In this document: one piece after another, positions 16,145 to 24,984 of the stretch | Numbering within the stretch: position 1 is the stretch's first letter | Layout: each line of letters starts with the position of its first letter | Assembly (NCBI GenBank): GCA_046262635.1 | Contig: JBHEMK010000022.1 | Coordinates: 1 to 58,426 of the forward strand | DNA length: 58,426 bases | Source: JBHEMK01 sp046262635 | GTDB taxonomy: Bacteria > Actinomycetota > Thermoleophilia > Gaiellales > Gaiellaceae | Direction of reading: 5' to 3' | The notes under the pieces: model-generated | What the model saw: the letters and a program-made list of their open reading frames with translations, nothing else | What the model was told of the DNA's origin: nothing | Databases searched by the model: none | Made by a program: the position numbers and the translations under genes

Positions 16145-17968
16145 TCAAGCGATGAGGGTTAGTTCGTGCGTTCCTCCGCCGGGACGGAGCGGTACCACGA
16201 CCTTGACGCGCCCGCCCCGCACGAAGCCGCAGACGTCGGGACCGAGGTCGAGCGGGTCGTAGGCGCCCGCGAACGCATCCGGGACCCTCGCGCGCATCGA
16301 GAGCGCGCCGCGGATCAGGTCGGACTTCTCCGAGTCGCGGCGCCTCCAATCGACCGGGCGGCGGTTGTCGGGGTCGACGAGCGAGAGCGTCTCGTGCTCG
16401 TCGCCCTGGTAGACGTCGGGAACGCCCGGCGAGGTGAGGCGCAGAAGCGTCGCGCCGAGCGAGGCGTGCCGGCCGGCGGCGGCCACCCGGGTGGCGAATT
16501 CCTCGAAGCCGCCGGGCAGCCGTTCGTAGACGCGGCCGATCGCCTCGCGCACGCGGCGCTCGTGGGCGTCGTTCGGCTCGAGCCAGTTCGAGTTTCGCTT
16601 GCTCTCGCGCAGTGCCTTCTCCATATAGGTCTCGATCCGTCCCCGGGAGATCGGCCACACGCCGACGAGCGTCTGCCAGAGCAGGTAATCCTCGTTCGGG
16701 TCGTCGAGCGCGCGCCAGGCGCGGACGTGCTCGGCCCACTCCTCGACCATCCCCGCAAGCGCGCCGATGCGGGCGCGGACGTCACCGCTCCGCTTCGTGT
16801 CGTGCGTCTGTGACGTGAGCAGGTGCAGCGGGAAGCGCGCGGCCCGCTCCAGGTTGGCGCGGTGGAATTCATCGACGGGCAGCGAGAAGCGCCCCGGGTC
16901 GCCGCCGACCTCGTTCAGGGCGGTCAGGCGGAGGTAGCGGTAGAAGGCCGTGTCCTCAACGCCTTTCGCCATCAGGGGCCCGGTCGTCTGCTGCCAGCGC
17001 GTGACGAACTCCCCGTGGCCGGGTTCCTCGAGCACGAGGACCCGCCGGAGGTCCTCCGGAAGGGCTGCGGCGGCCTCGCGATCCTGCTCCGCGACCCTGC
17101 CGCTCCAGGGCTCGACGTACGTGCGATAGACGTGGAGCGAGGCGGCGGCCTCGTCGAGCTGTGGATGGTCGTAGAGCGTGCGGAGGCGGTCGAGCTCCTG
17201 CCGGAACGTCGTCCGGGCCTGCTCCAGCTTGGCCTCCCGGGCCAGCTCCTCGAAGGCGCGCCGCTCACCGGTGAGCTCCGCATAGAGCTCGGTCATCGGC
17301 CCCTCGCCGGCCGGGTCGACGAAGAGGGCCGTGACGTCGTTCGCGAATTCGTAGCCGGTCGTCCCCTCGACAGGCCAGTCGCGCAGGCGCTCGCCGGGCT
17401 CGACGATCTTCTCGACCCAGACGTGGGGAACGCCGCGATCGCGGAGCCGCTTGAGATACCCGGCCGGGTCGGCCAATCCGTCCGGGTGGTCGATCCGCAG
17501 CCCGTGGACGAGGCCTTCTTCGACGAGCTGCAGGACTTTGCGGTGCGTCTCCTCGAAGACCTCGGGCTCCTCGACACGAACGCCGGCCAGCTCGCCGATG
17601 TCGAAGAAGCGCCGATACCACCCGGTGGCGGGGTCGAAGTCGAAGAACCTGGCACGAAGCTCCCCGTCGCGCCAGTAGCGGTTCTCCTCCTCCGAGGCCG
17701 CCATGTGGTTCGGGACGATGTCAAGCACGACCCCGAGCCCGGCCTGGCAGAGCCGGCGGAACTCGACCTCGCCGCCGAGCTCGTCCGAGATCTCGGTCGG
17801 GTCGACGACGTCGTAGCCGTGCGTCGAGCCGCGGCGCGCCCGCAGCGACGGCGAGAGGTAGAGGTGCGAGACCCCAAGCTCCCGCAGGTACGGCACCACC
17901 TCGCGCGCGCGCCGGAAGCCGAAGTCCGGCGTTAGCTGCAGGCGGTAGGTCGCGCGGAGCTCAGGCAC
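16145..17968 (-). CDS. treY: Malto-oligosyltrehalose synthase TreY
   Basis: 607 residues; GH13 enzyme that isomerises the reducing-end alpha-1,4 bond of maltodextrin to an alpha,alpha-1,1 bond, giving maltooligosyl trehalose for TreZ. The N terminus TYRLQLTPDFGF and VSHLYLSPSLRARRGSTHGY are family signatures. GH13 catalytic residues are visible: D160 in GLRIDHPDG, E186 in VWVEKIVE, and the Asp of THDTKRSGDVRAR near residue 390. It is shorter than most TreY proteins (about 700-800). The start overlaps the glgX stop by eight bases, so it is the last gene of treZ-glgX-treY. Confidence 0.93.
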   Translation of the reverse strand: MPELRATYRLQLTPDFGFRRAREVVPYLRELGVSHLYLSPSLRARRGSTHGYDVVDPTEISDELGGEVEFRRLCQAGLGVVLDIVPNHMAASEEENRYWRDGELRARFFDFDPATGWYRRFFDIGELAGVRVEEPEVFEETHRKVLQLVEEGLVHGLRIDHPDGLADPAGYLKRLRDRGVPHVWVEKIVEPGERLRDWPVEGTTGYEFANDVTALFVDPAGEGPMTELYAELTGERRAFEELAREAKLEQARTTFRQELDRLRTLYDHPQLDEAAASLHVYRTYVEPWSGRVAEQDREAAAALPEDLRRVLVLEEPGHGEFVTRWQQTTGPLMAKGVEDTAFYRYLRLTALNEVGGDPGRFSLPVDEFHRANLERAARFPLHLLTSQTHDTKRSGDVRARIGALAGMVEEWAEHVRAWRALDDPNEDYLLWQTLVGVWPISRGRIETYMEKALRESKRNSNWLEPNDAHERRVREAIGRVYERLPGGFEEFATRVAAAGRHASLGATLLRLTSPGVPDVYQGDEHETLSLVDPDNRRPVDWRRRDSEKSDLIRGALSMRARVPDAFAGAYDPLDLGPDVCGFVRGGRVKVVVPLRPGGGTHELTLIA

Positions 17969-20069
17969 GGCGCAGGAGCAACATCCCGCGGTCGGCCACC
18001 GTCACCTGGGCCCGGGGCTCATACGCCGCGCCCTCGGTCGACAGCTCGGCAGTCGAGAGCTCAACCTGCCATTCCGCGCCGAAGCGGCGGGTCGGCAGCG
18101 TGAAGACGACGCCCTCGTAGTGGCCGTTGAAGAGCACGAGGAACGAGTCGTCGGTGACCTCCGTCCCGTCGGCCGCGCGGGTCGAGATCTCGCGCCCGTT
18201 CAGGAAGACGCCCAGCGTATAGGCGTCGCCGCGCTGCCAGTCGCGCTGCGTCATCCGCCGTCCGTCCGGCCGGAACCACCAGACGTCCGGCAGCCCCGAG
18301 CCCCGCTGTTCGCGTCCCGTCAGGAAGCTCGAGCGGCGGAACACCGGGTGCGCCCTCCGCAGCTCGATCAGCCGCTTCGTGAACGCGAGCAGCTCGTCGT
18401 CGGATTCGTCCCAGCGAAACCAGGAGATCTCGCTGTCATGGCACCACGCGTTGTTGTTGCCGCCCTGCGAGCGGCCGAACTCGTCGCCGCCGAGCAGCAT
18501 CGGCACGCCCTGAGAGAGGAAGAGCGTCGAGAGGAAGTTCCGCTGCTGACGGCTTCGCAGCGCCAGCACGTGCGGATCGTCGGTCGGGCCCTCGACACCG
18601 CAGTTCCACGAGCGGTTGTCGTCCGCGCCGTCCTCGTTGCCTTCCTGGTTCGCCTCGTTGTGCTTCTCGTTGTAGGAGACGAGGTCGCGGAGCGTGAAGC
18701 CGTCGTGGGCGGTGACGAAGTTGATCGAGGCAAACGGGGAGCGCCCGTCCTCCTGGTAGAGGTCGCTCGAGCCGGTGAAGCGGGATGCGAACTCCGCCAC
18801 CGGAGCCTGCCCGCGCCAGAAATCACGCACGGTGTCGCGGTAGAGCCCGTTCCACTCGGCCCAGAGGACGGGGAAGTTCCCGACCTGGTAGCCGCCCGGA
18901 CCGACGTCCCAAGGCTCGGCGATCAGCTTCACCTGCGAGAGCACCGGATCCTGGTGGATCGTGTCGAAGAACGCTGAGAGACGGTCGACCTCGTAGAACT
19001 CGCGAGCGAGAGCGGAGGCGAGGTCGAAGCGGAAACCGTCGACGTGGCAGTCGATGACGAAGTAGCGGAGCGAATCCATGATCAGCCGCAGCACCGAGGG
19101 GTGCACGGGGTTGAGCGAGTTGCCGGTGCCGGTGAAGTCCATGTAGTACTGCGGCTCATCCGGCATCAGCCGGTAGTAACTCGCGTTGTCGACGCCCTTG
19201 AACGAGAGCATCGGGCCGAGGTGGTTGCCCTCGGCCGTGTGGTTGTAGACGACGTCGAGGATCACCTCGATGCCCGCCCGGTGCAGCGCCTTGACCATCC
19301 CCTTGAACTCGAGCACCTGCTCGCCGCGCCTGCCCGTCGCCGCATAGAGCGCGTGCGGCGCGAGAAAGCCAATCGAGCTGTAGCCCCAGTAGTTCGTCAG
19401 ACCGCGGTCGACGAGAAAGTTCTCGTCCACGATGTGGTGGATCGGCAGCAACTCGACGGCGGTAACGCCGAGCGACTGGAAGTACTCGACCGCCTCGGCC
19501 GAGGCGAGCCCCGCATACGTCCCGCGCAGGTCCTCCCGCACCCGCTCCTTCAGCTTCGTGAACCCCTTGACGTGCACCTCGTAGATCACGGTGTCGTGCC
19601 AGGGCGTCTGCGGCCAGCTGTCCCCCTCCCAGTTGAACGCGGGATTGACCACGACCGACTTCGGGATCGCGGCCGCGCTGTTGCTCGAGTCCACTTGGAG
19701 GTCGGCGGCCTCGCTGCCGTCGGCGACGTACGGGAGCACGTTCGCCCGGTCCCAGAGCACCGGCCCCTCGATCGCCTTGGCATACGGGTCGATCAGCAGC
19801 TTCGCCGAGTTGTAGCGATGCCCGTGCTCCGGGTCGTAGGGCCCGTGGACACGGTAGCCGTAGCGTTGGCCGGGCCCGATCTCCGGCACGTAGCAGTGCC
19901 AGTTGAAAGCTGTCCGCTCCGCCATCTCGACGCAGCTCTCGCCGTCGGCTCCGTCGAAGAGGCACAACTCGACCCGTTCCGCATGCTCGGAGAAGAGCGA
20001 GAAATTCGTGCCTCGCCCGTCCCAGGTCGGTCCGAGCGGGAACGGCCTGCCCGGCCAGATCTCACGCAT
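17961..20069 (-). CDS. glgX: Glycogen debranching enzyme GlgX (isoamylase type)
   Basis: 702 residues; hydrolyses alpha-1,6 branch points of glycogen limit dextrin, releasing linear maltodextrins for TreY/TreZ. An N-terminal CBM48-like domain (about 10-150; GPTWDGRGTNFSLFSEHAE) precedes the GH13 barrel. Catalytic residues: D349 in GFRFDLASAL, E385 in LIAEPWDVG, and the Asp of VTAHDGFTLRDLV. The family-specific segment YNEKHNEANQEGNEDG is intact. It overlaps both neighbours by eight bases, which couples debranching to trehalose formation. Confidence 0.95.
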   Translation of the reverse strand: MREIWPGRPFPLGPTWDGRGTNFSLFSEHAERVELCLFDGADGESCVEMAERTAFNWHCYVPEIGPGQRYGYRVHGPYDPEHGHRYNSAKLLIDPYAKAIEGPVLWDRANVLPYVADGSEAADLQVDSSNSAAAIPKSVVVNPAFNWEGDSWPQTPWHDTVIYEVHVKGFTKLKERVREDLRGTYAGLASAEAVEYFQSLGVTAVELLPIHHIVDENFLVDRGLTNYWGYSSIGFLAPHALYAATGRRGEQVLEFKGMVKALHRAGIEVILDVVYNHTAEGNHLGPMLSFKGVDNASYYRLMPDEPQYYMDFTGTGNSLNPVHPSVLRLIMDSLRYFVIDCHVDGFRFDLASALAREFYEVDRLSAFFDTIHQDPVLSQVKLIAEPWDVGPGGYQVGNFPVLWAEWNGLYRDTVRDFWRGQAPVAEFASRFTGSSDLYQEDGRSPFASINFVTAHDGFTLRDLVSYNEKHNEANQEGNEDGADDNRSWNCGVEGPTDDPHVLALRSRQQRNFLSTLFLSQGVPMLLGGDEFGRSQGGNNNAWCHDSEISWFRWDESDDELLAFTKRLIELRRAHPVFRRSSFLTGREQRGSGLPDVWWFRPDGRRMTQRDWQRGDAYTLGVFLNGREISTRAADGTEVTDDSFLVLFNGHYEGVVFTLPTRRFGAEWQVELSTAELSTEGAAYEPRAQVTVADRGMLLLRRA

Positions 20070-21585
20070 AGTCGAACGCCACGGTCTTCGCGTCGAAGTC
20101 GACGACGAGCTCGAGGCGGCCGCGCCGCAAATGCAGAGTCCTGCCCTTCACACGCGTCTCGAACTCCCGCGGCAGTTCCCGCCGCAGCCGCAGCAGCCTC
20201 GCGTAGAGCGCACGCGTCTCCTCGTCGGCGATCCACGAGAGCTTCGAGCGCTCGAACGTCTCCACGGCCTGCGGGTCGGGCACGTCCGCGCCGGCGAACG
20301 CGGCGAACGTCTCGAACTCCTTCTTGCGCCCCTCACGCGTGGCGTCGGCGACGAACGGGTCGATGTGGTCTGTGAAGAACTGAAACGGGTGCGGCTCCGC
20401 GTGCTCCTCGCCCATGAAGAGCAGCGGTGTGCAGGGGGAGAAGAGCGTCACTGCAGCCGCGACGCGCAGGGCCTCCCGCGGCAGCCGGTCGCCCCGGGCG
20501 CGGTTGCCGACCTGGTCGTGGTTCTGCGAGCAGACGATGAGCCTCTCCGGCGGCTTGCCGCGGCCCTGCAGGTCGCGGGCAAGCGCCTCGACCGAGCCGT
20601 GGCCTGCGTAGTAGCCCTCGCGCTCGCCGGTCAGCAGGACGTGAAGCTCGTGATGGGCCGCGTCGAACCACTGGGCATCGTGGCCCCACTCCTCGATCGG
20701 ACGCCAGTCGCCCAGCTCCATCTCGGACGTGACGAGCGCATCGCCGACCCGCTGCTTCAGCTCCCGGAGCACGTGCGGCTGCGAATCGTCGAAGATCGCG
20801 TGCACCGCGTCGAGCCGCAGCCCGTCGACCTTGTACTCGCACGTCCACAGCAGGGCATTCTGGATCGCCCATTCCCGGACCCCCCGCTGCGAGTAGTCGA
20901 TCGCGTCGCCCCAGAAGGTGTCGTGGCCGTCGGTGAAGTACGGACCGAAGGCCTCGAGGGCCTCGCCGCCGGGACCGACATGGTTGTAGACGACGTCGAG
21001 GAAGACCCCGAGCCCCTCCCGGTGCGCGGCGTCGACGAAGCGCGCGAACCCATCCGGGCCGCCGTAGGCCGGGTGCGGCGCGAACGTATAGACACCGTCG
21101 TAGCCCCAGTTGCGGTTGCCCGGGAACGTGGCGATCGGCATTACCTCGACGGCCGTGATGCCGAGCTCGCGGAGACCGCGCAGACGCGGGACCGCGCCAT
21201 CGAAGGTCCCCTCCTGCGAGCACGTCCCGATGTGGAGCTCGTAGAGCACGAGCTCCTCGAGGCGCACGCCGGGCCCGTCGGCAATCTCGAACCGACGGGT
21301 GTCGACGACCCGGGAGCAACCGCGAACGCCGTCCGGCTGGAGCCGGGAGCAGGGATCCGGATGCGGTTCACGGTCGAGCACGAACACGTAGTCGTCCCCG
21401 TGCTCGGCGCGCACCGTGCCCTCGAACACACCCTCGCCCGCAGCCGCGAGCTCGTGGTCGCCGTCGTGCAGCCGTACGGCGACGGAGGACACCTTCGGCG
21501 CCCACACGCGGAACTCGACCAGCCCCTCTCCGAGAGGAACCGCCCCCAGCGTCCGCCGCCACGGATGCTTCGCCTCGCCCGGCAA
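20062..21585 (-). CDS. treZ: Malto-oligosyltrehalose trehalohydrolase TreZ
   Basis: 507 residues; releases free trehalose from the maltooligosyl trehalose made by TreY. An N-terminal E-set domain (about 10-95, VEFRVWAPKVSSVAVRLHDG) leads into a GH13 barrel. Family motifs and catalytic residues: VVYNHVGPGGE, D259 in GLRLDAVHAI, E288 in VTSEMELGD, and QNHDQVGNRARGDR with the third Asp. Start at ATG 21585; first gene of treZ-glgX-treY, 30 bases after the stop of a decayed GGDEF gene. Confidence 0.94.
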   Translation of the reverse strand: MPGEAKHPWRRTLGAVPLGEGLVEFRVWAPKVSSVAVRLHDGDHELAAAGEGVFEGTVRAEHGDDYVFVLDREPHPDPCSRLQPDGVRGCSRVVDTRRFEIADGPGVRLEELVLYELHIGTCSQEGTFDGAVPRLRGLRELGITAVEVMPIATFPGNRNWGYDGVYTFAPHPAYGGPDGFARFVDAAHREGLGVFLDVVYNHVGPGGEALEAFGPYFTDGHDTFWGDAIDYSQRGVREWAIQNALLWTCEYKVDGLRLDAVHAIFDDSQPHVLRELKQRVGDALVTSEMELGDWRPIEEWGHDAQWFDAAHHELHVLLTGEREGYYAGHGSVEALARDLQGRGKPPERLIVCSQNHDQVGNRARGDRLPREALRVAAAVTLFSPCTPLLFMGEEHAEPHPFQFFTDHIDPFVADATREGRKKEFETFAAFAGADVPDPQAVETFERSKLSWIADEETRALYARLLRLRRELPREFETRVKGRTLHLRRGRLELVVDFDAKTVAFDYA

Positions 21586-21615
21586 CGGACGCGACTCTAC
21601 CCGCGGCCCCCCGAG

Positions 21616-22851
21616 TTAGTCCGCGGACGCGAAGGCGAGAGCGGTCGCGGTCTCGCCCGCGACACAGACGCGGTTCCGACCGAGCGATTTCGCCCGCCGC
21701 GTCGGCGGCCTCGATCAGGTTCTCCTCGCTGGTCGCGTCGGCGGGGAAGGCCGCGACCCCGATCGAGATCGTCACGTGCACAGGAGGCAGCCCCCCGACC
21801 GACGTCGAATGCCCGCTCCTCGACGGCGCGCCCGATCCGCTCGGCCAGCTGGTGGGCGCGTCTGCCGGGCGTCTCTGGCAGGACGACACAGAACTCCTCA
21901 CCGCCGAAGCGAGCGGGGATGTCGGTCGAGCGAACCTGCGCCCGCAGGATCTCGCCGATCCCCTCGAGGACCGCGTCGCCCGCGAGGTGGCCGTAGGTGT
22001 TGTTGATCTCGCGCAGGAAGCCGAGGTCGGCGAGAAGCAGCGACAGCGGCCGCTTGTACCGACCGGCGCGCTCCAGCTCCGACGCGAGCGAGTCGCGCAG
22101 GTGGCGGGCGTTGTAGAGACCTGTCTTGACGTCGACCCTGGCCTCCTCCCGAAGTGCGGTGAGCTGCAGCGCGCTCCAGATCAGTACGAGCGGGAGGATC
22201 GCGAAGGGAACGAGCACGGGGTCGCTGACCCAGAGGGCGGCGATGACGATCCCGAGCGCGCCCAGCCCACCCTCGGCAACAAGGAGGGCAGGCAGCTGCT
22301 GCTTCATCTTCCCGAGCGCGAGGTCACGGGCGAAGTGAAGGATCGCCACGAGGAGCACCCAGCGGGAGACGGCGTAGATGAACGTGGCGGCGATGCCGGC
22401 GCCGGCGAGCGCGATGCCGCTGCCGTCGTGTCCGGGTAACGCGTTGGCCACCCCCCAGGCGGCGAGGCCGGTCAGGGCATGGCTACAGCCGTTGAAGAGA
22501 CGCTGCCGCCACTGGAGCGTGGCGTTGAGCCGATGGAGAGCGAAGCCAGCGCCGCAGAGCATCACGAGCGGGGCTGGCAGGAGAAGGACGGCGGTCACCA
22601 TCGGCACCGTCGCCACTCGCATGTCGTAGAAGCGGCCGGCATAGAGCTCGGGCCGATCGGCGGCGAGCACGAGACCGAACAGGATGGCGAACGTCCCCCA
22701 GCCCTCGTCCCCCGGACGGGAGCACCGCAACCAGGGTGAGCAGCCCGCAGGCGAGCAGCGTCAGCCCCGCGAGGAGAGCCTGAGCGGAGGCGGGAAGCGG
22801 TCTGCCGTCACCCGCGGCGGCAGCTGGCGGTGGAGGGAGCGTGTGCTCCAC
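21616..22851 (-). pseudogene. Decayed membrane-bound GGDEF diguanylate cyclase
   Basis: From GTG 22851 the frame gives a signal/anchor helix (LLAGLTLLACGLLTLVAVLP). An extra G in a run near 22714 then shifts it, and the next frame carries about five more membrane helices and most of a GGDEF domain: DVKTGLYNARHL, GDAVLEGIGEILR and FGGEEF, the active-site motif. Near 21790 another shift in a G run moves the frame to VHVTISIGVAAFPADA, and near 21690 a deletion moves it again to KSLGRNRV and a TAA at 21616. The intact protein would make c-di-GMP from two GTP. Three lesions, one of them a deletion, argue for a true pseudogene rather than one sequencing error. Confidence 0.75.
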
Positions 22852-22859
22852 GGGTCCCT

Positions 22860-22887
22860 TTATCGGCTCGCGCCCCCGAGTTCTTGA
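22860..22887 (-). promoter_or_regulatory. FliA/WhiG-type promoter of the GGDEF gene
   Basis: On the minus strand TCAAGAAC (22887-22880), 12 bases, then a perfect GCCGATAA (22867-22860), and eight bases to the GTG start codon at 22851. This matches the motility/sporulation sigma consensus TAAA-N15/16-GCCGATAA with one mismatch in the TAAA. The spacing would put the transcription start at about the start codon, giving a leaderless mRNA. Confidence 0.5.
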
Positions 22888-22894
22888 ACAGCGT

Positions 22895-24637
22895 CTATCG
22901 GCCAGCCGCGTAGCCCTGCGTCCCGCGAGGATTCGCGGCCGCCTTGAGCGTGCCGTCGAGGTCGCGTCCTGCGGCGCTGACGCGGCCGAGCGACCAGGCC
23001 GGGCTTACCTCCACGTCGTGCCCACGTGCGCGCAGGCCGGCGATCGCCGTCCCACCCGCGCGGTCCTCCACGGCAACGTGTCGGGGACGCGTCTCGCGCG
23101 GGTAGAAGGAGCTCGGAAACGCCTCCGTGTGGAAGTTTGGAGCGTCGATTGCCGCCTGGAGGTCGAGCCCGAAATGGAGGTGGGCGAGGAAGACGTGCAG
23201 CGCCCACTGGTCCTGCTGGTCGCCGCCGGGGGTGCCGAAGGCGAGGTAGGGCTCGCCCTCGCGGAGGGCAAGCGTCGGCGAGAGCGTCGTCCTGGGCCGC
23301 TTGCCGGGCGCGAGCGAGTTCGGAAGCCCCTCTTCGAGCCAGAACATCTGAGCCCGGGTCGGCAGGCAGAAGCCGAGCTTCGGCACGACGGGCGAGCCGT
23401 GCAGCCAGCCACCGCTCGGTGTCGCGGCGACGAAGTTCCCCCAGCGGTCGACGACGTCGAGGTGGCAGGTGTCACCGCGCGTCGGGTCGCCGACGCCCTC
23501 GGCCAGGGCCGGACGGCCTTGGCCGGCCGAGGGGAGGCGCGGTTCGCGTCCGCCGGGTGCACCCGGGCGCAGCCGGGCCGCCGACTCCGCACCGACGAGC
23601 TTGCGCCGCTCGTCCGCGTAGGCCACCGAGAGCAGCGGCTCGATCGGCACGTCGACGAAGGCCGGATCGCCGTACCACGCTTCGCGGTCGGCGAAGGCCA
23701 GCTTCGCGCACTCGACGACGGTGTGGATCGACTCAGCGCTCCAGCTGCCGCCGAGATCGAAACCCTGGAGCAGGCGCAGCTGCTGCAGGAAGACGGGCGC
23801 CTGGCTCCACGCTCCGGCCTTGAGGACGGTCAGGCCGCCGTAGTCGACCGCGAGCGGTTCCTCGTAGCTCGCAGACCAGTCGGCCAGGTCCCCGGCGGCG
23901 AGCAGGCCGGCGTGCCGCTCGCCGGAGCTGTCGAGCCACTCGGTCTCCTGCGAGAAGCGAACGAGTTCCTCGGCGACAAAGCCTCGGTAGAAAGCCGCGC
24001 GCGCCGCCTCGATCTGCTCCTCCCGGCCGCTCGGGCCGGCCTCGGCCTCGGCGACGATCCGGCGGTAGGTCGCCGCGAGCGCGCGGTTGCGGAAGAGCGC
24101 GCCGGGCTCGGGCACCGGCAGATAGAGCTCGGCGGAGGTCGTCCAGTCCTCGCGGAAGAGCCGCTCGACACCGCGGATCGTCCGCGTGATCGCCGGGATG
24201 AGCGGATAGCCGTCGTCCGCGTAGCCGATCGCGAAGCGCAGGACGTCTGCAAGCGGCAGCGTGCCGAAGTCGCGCAGCATCGCCAGCCAGCCGTCGAAGG
24301 CGCCCGGGACGACCGCGGCGAGAAGGCCGGTTCCCGGTATGAGCTCGAGGCCGAGCTCGTCTCGATAGCGCCCGATCGTCGCGGCCGCCGGCGCAGGCCC
24401 CTGCGCGCAGAGGACGAGCGGCTCGCCGCGCGCCGCCGGCCAGAGGATCGCGGGCAGGTCGCCGCCGGGCCCGTTCAGGTGCGGCTCGACCACCTGGAGC
24501 GTGAGTCCGGCGGCCACGGCGGCGTCGAAGGCGTTGCCGCCCTGCTCCAGGATCGCCATGCCGGCCGCCGACGCGAGCCAGTGCGTGGAGGCGACCATCC
24601 CGAAGGTACCGCGCAGCTCCGGCCGGGTCGTGAACAC
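22895..24637 (-). CDS. Gamma-glutamyltransferase family protein
   Basis: 580 residues from GTG 24637. Ntn-hydrolase precursor that self-cleaves before a Thr; the usual site is visible in RGDTCHLDVVDRWGNFV, where the T would become the nucleophile of the small subunit. The N terminus GMVASTHWLASAAG then EQGGNAFDAAVAAGLTLQVV is the family signature. PGKRPRTTLSPTLAL and GTPGGDQQDQW supply the oxyanion and substrate residues. No signal peptide, unlike periplasmic GGT, so it may be cytoplasmic; some relatives act on acylated or cyclic substrates rather than glutathione. It lies inside the glucan block on the same strand with no obvious metabolic link. The open frame continues upstream to 25288 without protein-like sequence. 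Confidence 0.9.
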   Translation of the reverse strand: MFTTRPELRGTFGMVASTHWLASAAGMAILEQGGNAFDAAVAAGLTLQVVEPHLNGPGGDLPAILWPAARGEPLVLCAQGPAPAAATIGRYRDELGLELIPGTGLLAAVVPGAFDGWLAMLRDFGTLPLADVLRFAIGYADDGYPLIPAITRTIRGVERLFREDWTTSAELYLPVPEPGALFRNRALAATYRRIVAEAEAGPSGREEQIEAARAAFYRGFVAEELVRFSQETEWLDSSGERHAGLLAAGDLADWSASYEEPLAVDYGGLTVLKAGAWSQAPVFLQQLRLLQGFDLGGSWSAESIHTVVECAKLAFADREAWYGDPAFVDVPIEPLLSVAYADERRKLVGAESAARLRPGAPGGREPRLPSAGQGRPALAEGVGDPTRGDTCHLDVVDRWGNFVAATPSGGWLHGSPVVPKLGFCLPTRAQMFWLEEGLPNSLAPGKRPRTTLSPTLALREGEPYLAFGTPGGDQQDQWALHVFLAHLHFGLDLQAAIDAPNFHTEAFPSSFYPRETRPRHVAVEDRAGGTAIAGLRARGHDVEVSPAWSLGRVSAAGRDLDGTLKAAANPRGTQGYAAGR

Positions 24638-24984
24638 GCGGCGGACACTACTCGGCCGAGCGGCGTCACGGAATCGAGGATTCCCCCGTCCGGTTGCCAG
24701 CGTCGGGCCGAGGCCAAAGATCGTTCCGAGCGCCCCGCTGGCGGCCGAGCGCGGACCCGGAACGCCGGCGAGTCTCGCACGGACGCCGTCTACCGATCTG
24801 CGCGCGATCTCGGAAGGACGGATGGCCGACGAAGCGGACGGTGACGGCGACCGCAGCGGTTCGCGAGCCATGCGCGCAGGCGGTCGCCACCGGGCCGATT
24901 CCCGGGAGAACTCCGGCGGAGCGCTTCCCCCCGGCGGCGCCGGCTTGGACCGAGCCGCGCGGCCCGTTGGCGGCGAGGTGTCGG
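24638..24984. other. 347-bp gap, nothing recognised
   Basis: Lies between the gamma-glutamyltransferase start and the glgB stop. No domain-like frame, inverted repeat with T-run, or strong promoter boxes were seen. Confidence 0.4.

Noticed and set aside
22841..24844. 667-codon open frame opposite the gamma-glutamyltransferase
   Set aside because: A GC-driven shadow; no domain-like segments, whereas the minus strand carries complete family signatures.
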